From Bernardetiaceae bacterium (lineage in GTDB: Bacteria > Bacteroidota > Bacteroidia > Cytophagales > Thermoflexibacteraceae): DNA of 64,000 nt. The notes under the pieces were generated by a model, which was not told the origin of the DNA, did no database searches, and worked only from the letters and a program-made list of their open reading frames with translations. This document shows, one piece after another, positions 27,618 to 36,900 of this stretch (positions are counted from its first letter, which is position 1; every line of letters starts with the position of its first letter). Both the position numbers and the translations under genes were made by a program. The stretch spans positions 62,001 to 126,000 of the forward strand of contig JANWVT010000003.1 in the NCBI GenBank assembly GCA_025056255.1, given 5' to 3'.

Positions 27618-27669
27618 AACAACAGCGACGTGCAACGGCGACGTACAACGGCAACATGCAACGGCAGCA
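27618..27669. repeat. 13-bp tandem repeat array C (three full units plus edge)
   Basis: Units TGCAACGGCGACG (27631-27643), TACAACGGCAACA (27644-27656) and TGCAACGGCAGCA (27657-27669), preceded by the degenerate unit AACAACAGCGACG (27618-27630). That edge unit differs by one base from the edge of array B. An A-run and T-run follow. It lies inside the minus-strand gene block. Confidence 0.85.
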
Positions 27670-27707
27670 TAAAAAAAATTTTTCCAATCTTCAAGCACTA
27701 TTTGGTG

Positions 27708-28559
27708 TTAGTTGGCAACCAGCCCATGCCGCCATCTGTCCACGTACTCATACCATACGTCTCGGTAGCGGGCATGGCGCACCAACTCGTAATGCGTGCC
27801 GGTAAACTGATTGGCTTTGGGCTGAAAGGTAAAACGGATAGTACTTTTACCTGCCATGCGGTACTCCCACTCCTCGCCGTTGGCGGTGCGATTCAAGCTG
27901 GTAGGTTCTCCGAATATGATGTAAATCATGCCCATATCGGTTTTCCAGCCTTCTTTGTAGGTAGTAAAATGGCGGTTGGCATGTTCTACCCGCTGGTAAA
28001 AAATGCGAATCATCCGTCGGGCATTTTCTTCATTGCCGCCTAAACGCAACCAATAGTTGTCTAAGGCGGCTTTCTTATCGCGGCTGCTTTTAATCTCCGC
28101 TATCTCCTCGTTAGTAGAAAGATAAACCAGTGCAGCCAGCACATCATCTATTTTCCGCAATTTGGGATAAGCGCGGTCGGTAACTAAAAAACCGGTTCCC
28201 TGCACGGTGGTAGTATCGCTTTGGGCAAAATACAAGCCTACAGGCAAGCGAAAATCGGTTTGGGGAAGGATGCTGAACAGCGAATCGGGAGCAAGTTCGG
28301 GCTGCCCGGGCGGTAAATTGACTTGCATAGGCGGCAGCGCTGCCTGAAAATTGGCTTTGATGCGGTACACAAATACCTCACCGCTGCCTCCCGTAAAGCG
28401 GAGCGTATCAGCTTCGGTAACATAGTTGCCTCTGACAGGCTGCAATCCTTGCGAGGCATTGTTTTTCACCAAAGAAAAAGACAAAGCCTGTGCGGCAACT
28501 AACAGCGGATTGCTCATCCAAGCGGCAAAAGCAATCACACGCCCTATCATTCTGTTCAT
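27708..28559 (-). CDS. GWxTD domain-containing exported protein
   Basis: 283 residues with an N-terminal signal-like segment (MNRMIGRVIAFAAWMSNPLL, cleavage near VAAQ). The C-terminal domain holds the family signature EGWKTDMGMIYIIFGEP and then WEYR and RFTF. GWxTD proteins occur mainly in Bacteroidota and Acidobacteria-like lineages; their function is not defined. A helical stretch LRKIDDVLAALVYLSTNEE precedes the domain. The gene starts 12 bp after the FecA-like receptor stop, so they are likely co-transcribed; a link to that receptor is inferred from position only. Confidence 0.88.
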   Translation of the reverse strand: MNRMIGRVIAFAAWMSNPLLVAAQALSFSLVKNNASQGLQPVRGNYVTEADTLRFTGGSGEVFVYRIKANFQAALPPMQVNLPPGQPELAPDSLFSILPQTDFRLPVGLYFAQSDTTTVQGTGFLVTDRAYPKLRKIDDVLAALVYLSTNEEIAEIKSSRDKKAALDNYWLRLGGNEENARRMIRIFYQRVEHANRHFTTYKEGWKTDMGMIYIIFGEPTSLNRTANGEEWEYRMAGKSTIRFTFQPKANQFTGTHYELVRHARYRDVWYEYVDRWRHGLVAN

Positions 28560-28571
28560 AGCGTCTCAAAG

Positions 28572-30761
28572 TTAGAGATTCATCGTTACGGTAGCTATCC
28601 AACTGCGCCCGTCGGAGTTCCATACGCCCGCACCGGGATAGATGACAGGGCGTTTGGTAAAATACTGTTCATTCGTCAAGTTATTGATATTCAAACGAAT
28701 GTGTATTTTTTCGGAAGCCCGAAAACTCACACCTACATCTACCAACTGATACGCCGGCACAACGCCTGCCGCGCCGGTAGCTACCGGTTCACGCGTATTA
28801 AACGGGTCGGAATAGCTTTCTGATACATAACTGTACTGTAAAAAACCGTGCCACTTACCGACTTGGAAATTAATTCCATTGCGAGAAGTAACAGCCGGAA
28901 CACCTTCCAATCGGTTGCCGCTTATTTCTTCGTTGCGGTTTTGACGCCGCAATTGCCCACTGGTATAAATGGCATCCATCAGTGCTGTGGCAGTAAAGGC
29001 TGCAAGCTGCAAGCGCCGATTTTTGACAAACAGATATTCCACATAAGCTTCCAAACCATTGTTGCGGCTGTCGCCGATATTGGTTTTCCAGATGTAGGGC
29101 AGACCGTTGGCATCAGTCATTTGCAGGCTGCCGATGCGGTTGCGATACAGCAGTTGAAACAAGGTAATATCCCAATTCAGGCGTTCCGTGGCACCTCTAA
29201 AACCTATTTCGGCGTTGTGCCCGAAAGCATTTTTCAGGCGTTCATCGTTGCGTTCCAGTGCATTAGCAGGCACAAGGTCGGCAAAAATGACAGGTCTGTA
29301 TGCCTGTGCCCAGCCGCCGTAGAGTTGAGCATTTTTGGTAAGTTGATACTGTGCGCTGCCGCCCAGCAAAACAAACCGGTGAATAAGGTCAAAAGGGATG
29401 TGCTCTTCGGGCAGGTAAGCCAACGAGCCCCTCATGCGGCTGATGCCATTTTCGGCGCGCAGCCCGCCTGAAACTTCAAGGCGACTGTTAATCTGCCATT
29501 TATTTTCGGCAAAGAATGCCCAATTATTGGTTTTCAGATGCACATTGCGGCGGAAAGGCTGCAAAACGCTCAGGTCGTAGTCTGAGCCTGTGGTGCCTTG
29601 CCCCTGTTGCCGGCGGTGCAGGTGGTTGTTGATGTAGCGAATGCCTGTTATTAGCGTAGAAGAAATGCCTGCCAAGCGGTACTCGTGCCGCAACTTCCAC
29701 TCGGAGGTATAGCTGTTGAACAGGTCAATATCTACTTGGCGGGGAGCATAGTTTAAGGTAGCAGGCAAAATGCGGTCGGGGACGTTGGCAAAAGCAATAA
29801 ACTGCACGCTATTGCGCGCGCCAATAAGCGCCGAAGCCGTCCAATTCAGGTGTGTGCGAGGGCTGATTGTCCAATCTAAGGTCAGCGAAGGCACGTGAAT
29901 ATCAGGTTCGTAGAAGTTGCGCGAACGGGTTGCCTGCCTTGGGTTCTGCCGGAACAGTGAGTCGGTCAACGGACCGGGGATGCGATAGAGGTATTGGCTG
30001 CGCCCCCATTCGGCTTTGAGGCGCAAATGGGGGGTAAATTGGTATTGCAGGCTAATAAATTGTGCCTGTGCATCGGAGGCTGCATTGTCCCGATAGCCGT
30101 CGGAGCGTCGCCGTTGGGCGTAAGCGTAGTAAGACCACTTGCCTATGCGCCCGCTAATGCTGTGGAAGGTGCTCAACAAGCCAAATGAGCCTACGGCATT
30201 AACGGTTTGATAGCTGAACGTGCGGGTGGAGTCGGGTTGCCGAGTGATGTAATTGACCATGCCGCCAAACTGCGCGCCGTATTGCAGTGCACCCAGTCCG
30301 CGCACAATTTCTATGCGCTCAATAGATTCCAACGGAGGGCTGTAATGGCTTGCCGGATAGCCGTAAATGTCGGAGTTAGTCATAATGCCATTCTGCCTTA
30401 CGTTGTACTCCCAACTGCGATGCGGGTCAAGTCCACGCGTGGCAATGTTGATTTGGTTGCCCGGACCGTCCATATCATAGACAAAAGCGCCGGGAATTTT
30501 GGCAAACACTTGTCTGCCGACTTTCTCCACTACGTTAGCGGCAGTCATATTCAGAGAAATTACTTCGGTTTTCTTTCCTGCCAAAATGAAGTTGCCATGC
30601 AGCGAGGGCAGTGGAGCAACTGTGCCCAAACGCAGGCGTTCATCGGTTACAAGTACGTCGGTCAGCACCCTTGTTTTCAGGGTATCCTGCGCATACGCTT
30701 GGTAGCCAACAGGTAGCCCCAAGCATATGCTCAAAACCAGTCGGAGAAGTTTGGGTTGCAT
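28572..30761 (-). CDS. FecA-like TonB-dependent outer-membrane receptor
   Basis: 729 residues. A signal peptide (MQPKLLRLVLSICLGL, cleavage after AYAQ) leads to a plug domain (about 60-190) with TRGLDPHRSWEYNVRQNG, IERIEIVRGLGALQYGAQF and GGMVNYITRQPD, then a 22-strand-type barrel ending in an aromatic C-terminus (ATVTMNL). The TRGLDPHR and SNSD/YGYPASHYSPP pattern is that of the FecA/iron-dicitrate-like group in Bacteroidota, so uptake of a ferric chelate or similar is likely but not proven. There is no FecR/FecI sigma pair nearby and no N-terminal signalling extension, so FecIR-type control is not expected. It lies within the minus-strand block between a secreted hydrolase and a GWxTD protein. 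Confidence 0.92.
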   Translation of the reverse strand: MQPKLLRLVLSICLGLPVGYQAYAQDTLKTRVLTDVLVTDERLRLGTVAPLPSLHGNFILAGKKTEVISLNMTAANVVEKVGRQVFAKIPGAFVYDMDGPGNQINIATRGLDPHRSWEYNVRQNGIMTNSDIYGYPASHYSPPLESIERIEIVRGLGALQYGAQFGGMVNYITRQPDSTRTFSYQTVNAVGSFGLLSTFHSISGRIGKWSYYAYAQRRRSDGYRDNAASDAQAQFISLQYQFTPHLRLKAEWGRSQYLYRIPGPLTDSLFRQNPRQATRSRNFYEPDIHVPSLTLDWTISPRTHLNWTASALIGARNSVQFIAFANVPDRILPATLNYAPRQVDIDLFNSYTSEWKLRHEYRLAGISSTLITGIRYINNHLHRRQQGQGTTGSDYDLSVLQPFRRNVHLKTNNWAFFAENKWQINSRLEVSGGLRAENGISRMRGSLAYLPEEHIPFDLIHRFVLLGGSAQYQLTKNAQLYGGWAQAYRPVIFADLVPANALERNDERLKNAFGHNAEIGFRGATERLNWDITLFQLLYRNRIGSLQMTDANGLPYIWKTNIGDSRNNGLEAYVEYLFVKNRRLQLAAFTATALMDAIYTSGQLRRQNRNEEISGNRLEGVPAVTSRNGINFQVGKWHGFLQYSYVSESYSDPFNTREPVATGAAGVVPAYQLVDVGVSFRASEKIHIRLNINNLTNEQYFTKRPVIYPGAGVWNSDGRSWIATVTMNL

Positions 30762-30832
30762 GTTTATTCAATTTTTTAAGCTAAACTATATCGGTACTTA
30801 GCCATTTGTGCAAACGCAAATGAGGGCAGCAC

Positions 30833-31753
30833 TCAGTTCATATCTTTCAGGTTGCTGCTTGTTACCATACATTTGTACAGCGCGTTACCTGTAGAAAGTA
30901 CTTCGTTGTGCCCCAGCACGCTTTGAATAAACACTACGCGGTTTTTTTCAAGTTCCGTCAGCGAGGCATCCAACTCTTTGAAGGAAGCAAACGGAATGCG
31001 CCATGCTTTCATTACTGTCATCACATCCATGCTTTGCTTTTCAGTGCCGCCTTCAGCAGGCGAGGTAATGGCTACGAAGCGTGCCGTTTTGTTGCGGTCT
31101 ATCCACAGAATAAATTTCTCAAATTGCGAATAAAGCCCATCAAATAAATACACTTCTTTAATCTCCATGCCGCCGTGCATGAGGATGTGGGCTATTACAC
31201 GGTATGCGCCGCTGTGCCCAGCAAGCACAATCGTCCCTAAGCGCGGATTGTTCCGCACCACTTTTGCTGCCGTTAGTTTCAGAAACACTTCGTTGATAAA
31301 AGCTGCAAACATACCCGGGCTTTCCAGTTTGCCGCCGAATGAATCGGGTGCGTTTTTCGGACCCTGCGGAATAATCAGAATTGCATTTTTGTTTGCCTGC
31401 ACAAACTGATTAATCAGATTAAACTGCACAATAGCACTGTCGGGATTGTTGTACCAGCCGTGAAAGTAAACCACTACATCTGCTTCACGACCTGCATTGA
31501 ACTTGTTGGGAACAAAAACCAATACAGTACTGTCGCTGTAATGCGCTTCGGCAGAATAGAAGTGTCCGTTGTAGGTATGTCCTTTGGCACGTTCCGGTGA
31601 AGGGAACGGCGCATTAGCCAATTGAAAGCGATATATTTTGCCAAACGATTGATATGAGGTATCTGCAGTGGCGGTTTCTTGTGCTTGTGCAGCAGATAGT
31701 GCCACCAACATTCCTGCCGTTAGTAGTAACAAGGCGGTGAATAGTTTTTTCAT
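30833..31753 (-). CDS. Secreted alpha/beta-hydrolase-fold protein
   Basis: 306 residues from the ATG at 31753, which starts a signal peptide (MKKLFTALLLLTAGMLVAL, cleavage near AQAQ). The longer frame to 31864 lies inside the aminopeptidase gene and is rejected. Visible features of the fold: VVVYFHGWYNNPD (oxyanion region), the nucleophile elbow IVLAGHSGAY, and a late GHNEVL histidine. The Ser-His pair and an acid are plausible, so it may be an active esterase or peptidase, but the substrate is unknown. Its start overlaps the stop of leucyl aminopeptidase by ATGA (31750-31753). Confidence 0.8.
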   Translation of the reverse strand: MKKLFTALLLLTAGMLVALSAAQAQETATADTSYQSFGKIYRFQLANAPFPSPERAKGHTYNGHFYSAEAHYSDSTVLVFVPNKFNAGREADVVVYFHGWYNNPDSAIVQFNLINQFVQANKNAILIIPQGPKNAPDSFGGKLESPGMFAAFINEVFLKLTAAKVVRNNPRLGTIVLAGHSGAYRVIAHILMHGGMEIKEVYLFDGLYSQFEKFILWIDRNKTARFVAITSPAEGGTEKQSMDVMTVMKAWRIPFASFKELDASLTELEKNRVVFIQSVLGHNEVLSTGNALYKCMVTSSNLKDMN

Positions 31754-33219
31754 AGCGCTTTCAGAAATTCGGTGATTAATCGCACGCCAAAAGCAGTTGC
31801 GCTGCGCCCCTTTGCAAAAGGCGAGTCGCCAAAGGCGGTTCCGGCAATGTCTATGTGCGCCCATGCCGGGTGCTGGTCGGTAAATTTTTCAATGAACTTG
31901 GCAGCAGTGATAGCTCCTGCTGGTCTACCTCCGTAGTTCTTCACATCTGCCATATCGGAGCGAATTTGGCTCTCGTAGTCTTCCCACAGTGGCAAGCGCC
32001 AAACGCGTTCGCCTGAGTGCTGCCCTGCCTTTATTAAAGCGGCAGCTAATTCATCGTTAGAGGTAAACAAACCTGCTGCATGATAACCCAAAGCGAAAAT
32101 ACAAGCGCCTGTTAAGGTAGCCATGTCAATCATGATATCGGGTGAGAAGTTTTTCGCTAAGTAAGCCACGCCGTCTGCCAAAATAACACGTCCTTCCGCA
32201 TCGGTATCTTCTATTTCAATACTCATGCCGTTATATGCCCGAACAATATCGCCTGGTTGCATGGCTTTGCCGTCGGGCTTATTGTCGGTAGCCGGCACAA
32301 TACCAATCAGACGAACGGGAAGTTGCAAACGCGCCGCAGCTTCCATGGCACCAATTACAGCCGCTGCGCCCGCCATGTCGCTTTTCATCCAACCCATGTT
32401 GGTGCCCTCTTTAAGCGTAATGCCGCCTGTATCGAAAGTAATGCCTTTGCCTACTAATCCGACTGTTTTAACTATTTGTTTATCGGTGGGCTGATATTCC
32501 ATGATAGTAAATGTGGGAGGCAATTCGCTGCCTTGATTCACTGCCAGCAAGCCGCCCAACCCTTCGCGCTCTATCTCGGCTTTGTGCAAAATGCGCACTC
32601 GGTAGCCATGCTTATTGCCACTTGCCAATGCTGTTTCTGCTAGTGCAAGGGCATTCATGTGGTTGCCGGGCGTATTGACCCAATCCATCACCGAAAGTTG
32701 CACTTCGGCAATGTGTTTGCCTGCTTCGAAAGCCTGCTGCACCTGTGCGAGCAGGTTTTCAGGTGCCACCACAGTTAGTTGGGGCAGTAACTTTTCTGCC
32801 AACGGTGCAACTTTGTACTTGCCTATTTGGTAAGTACCTAACAACATGGCAGGTATGGCTTCTGCCAACAAATCAATATTTGCCAAGCAAGTGGCAGACT
32901 GTGTACAATCAATGGTCAAGTGAGGGAGCAGTTTTTCGCCCTGCTGATAAACCAACAAGCGCATCGCCTTCCGGAAGCCCTCTGCATGGAACTGCTCGCC
33001 CAATCCTATCAAAAATAAGCGCCGGACTGCCTGATTATCGGCTAACAGAAAACTGGCTATTTCTTCTCGCTGAGCTTTAAATTCTTGTTGCAGCAACTGG
33101 GCTTCCCAACCAAAACGGGTGGCAATGGCGGCAGCGGCAATTTCCCACTCTGCCGTTGTAAAAGGCAGGAGCAAATGAGTAGGCTGGGCGGGCATCAAGT
33201 GCGTAAAACTTACTTGCAT
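31750..33219 (-). CDS. pepA: Leucyl aminopeptidase, M17 family
   Basis: Cytoplasmic two-zinc aminopeptidase that removes N-terminal residues from peptides. The ATG at 33219 (MQVSFTHLMP) is preferred to the TTG three codons earlier. 489 residues. Key motifs: GKGITFDTGG at 257-266 (metal Lys258 and Asp263), MKSDMAGAAAV (Asp281), and DTDAEGRVILADG, the M17 signature with metal Asp/Glu and catalytic Arg. All appear intact. It is the first gene of a five-gene minus-strand run and is coupled by overlap to the secreted hydrolase. It is divergent from the O-methyltransferase, with 105 bp between the starts. Confidence 0.95.
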   Translation of the reverse strand: MQVSFTHLMPAQPTHLLLPFTTAEWEIAAAAIATRFGWEAQLLQQEFKAQREEIASFLLADNQAVRRLFLIGLGEQFHAEGFRKAMRLLVYQQGEKLLPHLTIDCTQSATCLANIDLLAEAIPAMLLGTYQIGKYKVAPLAEKLLPQLTVVAPENLLAQVQQAFEAGKHIAEVQLSVMDWVNTPGNHMNALALAETALASGNKHGYRVRILHKAEIEREGLGGLLAVNQGSELPPTFTIMEYQPTDKQIVKTVGLVGKGITFDTGGITLKEGTNMGWMKSDMAGAAAVIGAMEAAARLQLPVRLIGIVPATDNKPDGKAMQPGDIVRAYNGMSIEIEDTDAEGRVILADGVAYLAKNFSPDIMIDMATLTGACIFALGYHAAGLFTSNDELAAALIKAGQHSGERVWRLPLWEDYESQIRSDMADVKNYGGRPAGAITAAKFIEKFTDQHPAWAHIDIAGTAFGDSPFAKGRSATAFGVRLITEFLKAL

Positions 33220-33282
33220 AGGCAGCAAAACAAATGATGAGAAAAACTTGTATAAATGGTAAACTCTTGTATATCTTTACTT

Positions 33283-33290
33283 TACATTTG
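33283..33290 (+). promoter_or_regulatory. Candidate -7 box (TACATTTG)
   Basis: Perfect TAnnTTTG match 34 bp before the O-methyltransferase ATG. No TTTG lies at the usual -33 distance. Confidence 0.35.
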
Positions 33291-33324
33291 CCAATTAAAA
33301 TCTAAACTTTAACTTCGTTCAATC

Positions 33325-33972
33325 ATGAAAAGCCGCTGGGAACAAGGAGCAGCTGAACAATATGCTGAGGCACACACTACAGCAGAACTGCCTGTATTGC
33401 AACGGCTTGTACGCGAAACCCATCTTAAAACTACCTTGCCGCGCATGTTGTCGGGGCATTTGCAAGGGGCGCTGTTGTCGCTGTTTTCTGAAATGGTTCG
33501 CCCGACAAATATATTGGAAATTGGCACATTTACGGGCTACTCAGCTATCTGCTTGGCACAAGGGCTTGCCCCCAACGGCAAGCTAATCACCATAGATAAC
33601 AACGAGGAAACATTGGAAATTGCCCGCCGCTATTTTGCGGAGGCAGGAATTGCCGATAAAATAGAGGTTTGCGTAGGCGATGCGGCACAAATATTGCCCC
33701 AATTAAATGAAGTTTTTGACATGGTGTTTATTGATGCCGACAAACGACAGAATGCCACTTACTATGAAATGGTGTTACCTAAGGTAAAAACTGGCGGCTA
33801 CATTTTGATTGACAACGTGCTATGGAGCGGTAAAGTGATTCCGCCTGCTGCTACCGACAAAGACACCGCAACGATTGCTGCGTTTAACCGTATGGTACAA
33901 CAAGACAGCCGCGTTAAAAATATCTTGCTGCCCATCCGAGACGGGCTGATGATTGCACAAAAATTGTCCTGA
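33325..33972 (+). CDS. O-methyltransferase, catechol-O-MT-like class I SAM enzyme
   Basis: 215 residues, close to the family norm. SAM-binding motif I ILEIGTFTGYSAI is at 63-75, followed by LITIDNNEE, then FDMVFIDADKRQNATYY (metal and catalytic Asp region) and GGYILIDNVLWSGKV. This is the divalent-metal-dependent Methyltransf_3 group, which methylates catechol-like or related hydroxyls. The natural substrate is unknown. It has no signal peptide. The LysM protein gene follows after 21 bp on the same strand, probably in the same transcript. Confidence 0.93.
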   Translation: MKSRWEQGAAEQYAEAHTTAELPVLQRLVRETHLKTTLPRMLSGHLQGALLSLFSEMVRPTNILEIGTFTGYSAICLAQGLAPNGKLITIDNNEETLEIARRYFAEAGIADKIEVCVGDAAQILPQLNEVFDMVFIDADKRQNATYYEMVLPKVKTGGYILIDNVLWSGKVIPPAATDKDTATIAAFNRMVQQDSRVKNILLPIRDGLMIAQKLS

Positions 33973-33993
33973 AATTTAATTTCCTGCACTGTT

Positions 33994-36900
33994 ATGAATA
34001 TGAACAAATTATTTTTTTCCCTTTGCCTTGTGCTGCTCAACACTATTCAGGCAATTGCACAAGAAGGGCAAACTGTACCTTCCCAAATGCGCTTTGCCGA
34101 TTTGGAACTGAGCATCGAACCGCGCACCCGCGACAGAATTCAGCAGCGGGTCAATCAAATTGTTGGGAATTGGACAATGTACAAAGAACTCTCTGAACGT
34201 TCTCAGATTTACGCACCATTGATTATACAAGTATTGCGCGAAGAAGGCTGCCCCGAAGACTTGCAATATGTAGCCATGCAACGCAGCGGACTCATAGTTG
34301 ACTATACTACCCCTCGATACCCGGGAGCTACAGGTATTTGGCTCATGACAGCCGATATTGCCAAAACACAGGGACTGCAAGTAGATAATGCTATTGATGA
34401 ACGCAAAAGCATTATAGCCGCTACCCGTGCATTTGCCCGCACCGTGCAACAATACAACTACTCTTTAAAAAATTGGATTTACACTTGTACCGCTTACGAT
34501 ATTGGATTTTCTGAGGCATTCAAAAACAATGAATTCGTAGACCGTTCGCGCATTGGCATGAGCCAACTCATGATTAGCGAACGAGCTCCGGAGTCTATCA
34601 TCGATTTGCTGGCATACACGTTTGTTTTTCGCAACCAACAAAATCTTCCACCTGCTACTATCCAATTATTAGTTTACCAAGAAACAAAAGGCAAGTCATT
34701 GGATGCTATTGCCCGCGCAACTGACTTGCCATTAGAACAAGTGCGCTACTACAACTCATGGCTACTGGGCAGCAGCATTCCTTCCAACCGCAATTTCCCT
34801 GTTTACCTGCCCGTACCCCATGAAAGAGTAGCAGCTGTTAGCAAGGCGCTGAAACTGGAAAATCCCAATCAAGGATTTGCAGCAACTGCCTCGCGCGGTT
34901 CTACTACCCATAACTCGTATCCGGTAGTTACCAACCGAATTGACCGCCGAATTGGCAATAAGGATTTTACTTTTGCTACTATCAACGGCATACCAGGCAT
35001 GATTGCCGCCGATGGACAAAGCATTGATGAACTGGCAGCCGCAGCAGGCATCAGCAAAAAGCGTTTTATCAAACTAAATGACTTAAACCATCCAACTGCC
35101 GTTTTAGGTGCAGGTCAGGTGCTATACCTAAAAGCTAAACCTGCTAAGGGTCCTGTTAAAGAACACGTGGCACAACCCGGGGAAACATTCTGGTCGGTTG
35201 CTCAAACTTACGGTATTGCACTGAATAGTTTGTTGAAAAACAATCGCATCGAGAAAAATGAAACTTTGCAACCGGGGCGCGTATTGCTTCTACAAGAACG
35301 TCGGGCTAAGAACGTTTCGCCCGAATACCGCGAGTTGCCACCCGCTATCCCAACAGAGATTGTACAAAACACACCCCAGCTACAAATTGACAACACCCCC
35401 GACAGCGACCCTAATGCTAATGCGCTTGTAACTGGCATTCACATTGTGCAACCTAACGAATCCCTTTACGATATTGCACAAAAATACCAAGTTACGATTA
35501 CCGATTTACGCCGTTGGAATGGCATTCCCGGCTTTACGGTTAGTGCAGGTACAGAATTGAAAATACGCGGAGAAGCAAGTTCAACAACTGTTGCGGTTGA
35601 TACAACTCGTACCACTATTGCTGGAACCGACCAGCCTACCATTAAAACAGATACCTCAGCCTCGGCTATGCCCCCTACACAGGATATTGACGTATTGCCA
35701 GCAACCAATAATCTGCCTACTCACACAGTTAAGCCGGGCGACAACATCTATTCTATTGCCCTGCAGTATAAAATCCCTTTGGCAGATTTGCGCAAGTGGA
35801 ACAACTTGCAATCTACCAATACAATTAAGGTAGGCGATGTATTGAAACTCTACGACCCCCAAGCACAGCATTCAGTGTTGGCAGGCGAAAGCAATAAACT
35901 CATTGTAGTAGGCAATACTACTAACGCTACACCAACTATTCACAAAGTACAACGAGGAGAGACACTTTTCAGTATTTCTAAGAAATACAATGTTTCCATT
36001 GATAACCTGCGCGCATGGAACAATTTGCGTAGCGATGCACTGGCAATTAACCAGCAACTTGTTGTTAGCAATCCGGAAGGCAGCAATAACCAAACAGTTA
36101 ACACTGTTGCCAACACAAACGTAACGAACGTCAATATTCTGCCACGTGAAGGAGTTCCCGCCGCTAAAAGTAGCAATTTACACCAAGTCAGATTTGGTGA
36201 ATCGGTGGAAGATGTGGTGCGCCTGTACAGCATCGACATCAACGACTTCTACCGTTGGAATAACCTCCCACCCGGCACAACAGCTTTAATGGCTGGTTCA
36301 CAGGTTTATATTGCCGACCCTGCAACGGCTGATAGCAACGCCGTCAACGTAACACCACAACCCTACACCAACCCTGCTATGAGCAACTCCAATGCTCATA
36401 CAAGTGCAAACACTGTTGCAACTGCCCCACCAACAACAGATGCCGCTAACCAAAATACTGCCGTTGCTACTACCAAATCGAGCACCTATCAGGTACAAGC
36501 CGGTGAAACCCTGTGGAGCATTTCTCGCAAACTGAATATTTCATTTACCGATTTGTTGGCATGGAACAATATGGACATGAACACTAAGCTGCAACTGGGG
36601 CAAATTATTCGGATACAGCCACCAACAGAAAGCCTTACTACTGGCATCCAAGGTGCTGGAACGATGCTTTCCAACCTTACTGAACCTGTTGCTGGTAACA
36701 TGCGCGGAGAAGCAGGCTTGTCCATTATAAGTGCTAACCCCACGCCTGCCGCAAAAGAAGAAGCAAGGATTTACATTACTGTACCCGGAGATAATATTTA
36801 CGACCTTGCCAATCGCTTTGGTGTGCGCCTCAGTGAATTTAGAAAATGGAACAACATTCCACCGGGCACATTCAGTTTGCCTGCTGGTACTCCTGTAGCT

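Noticed and set aside
28848-29471. 207-codon plus-strand frame inside the FecA-like gene
   Set aside because: Antisense to the receptor; a by-product of its codon use.
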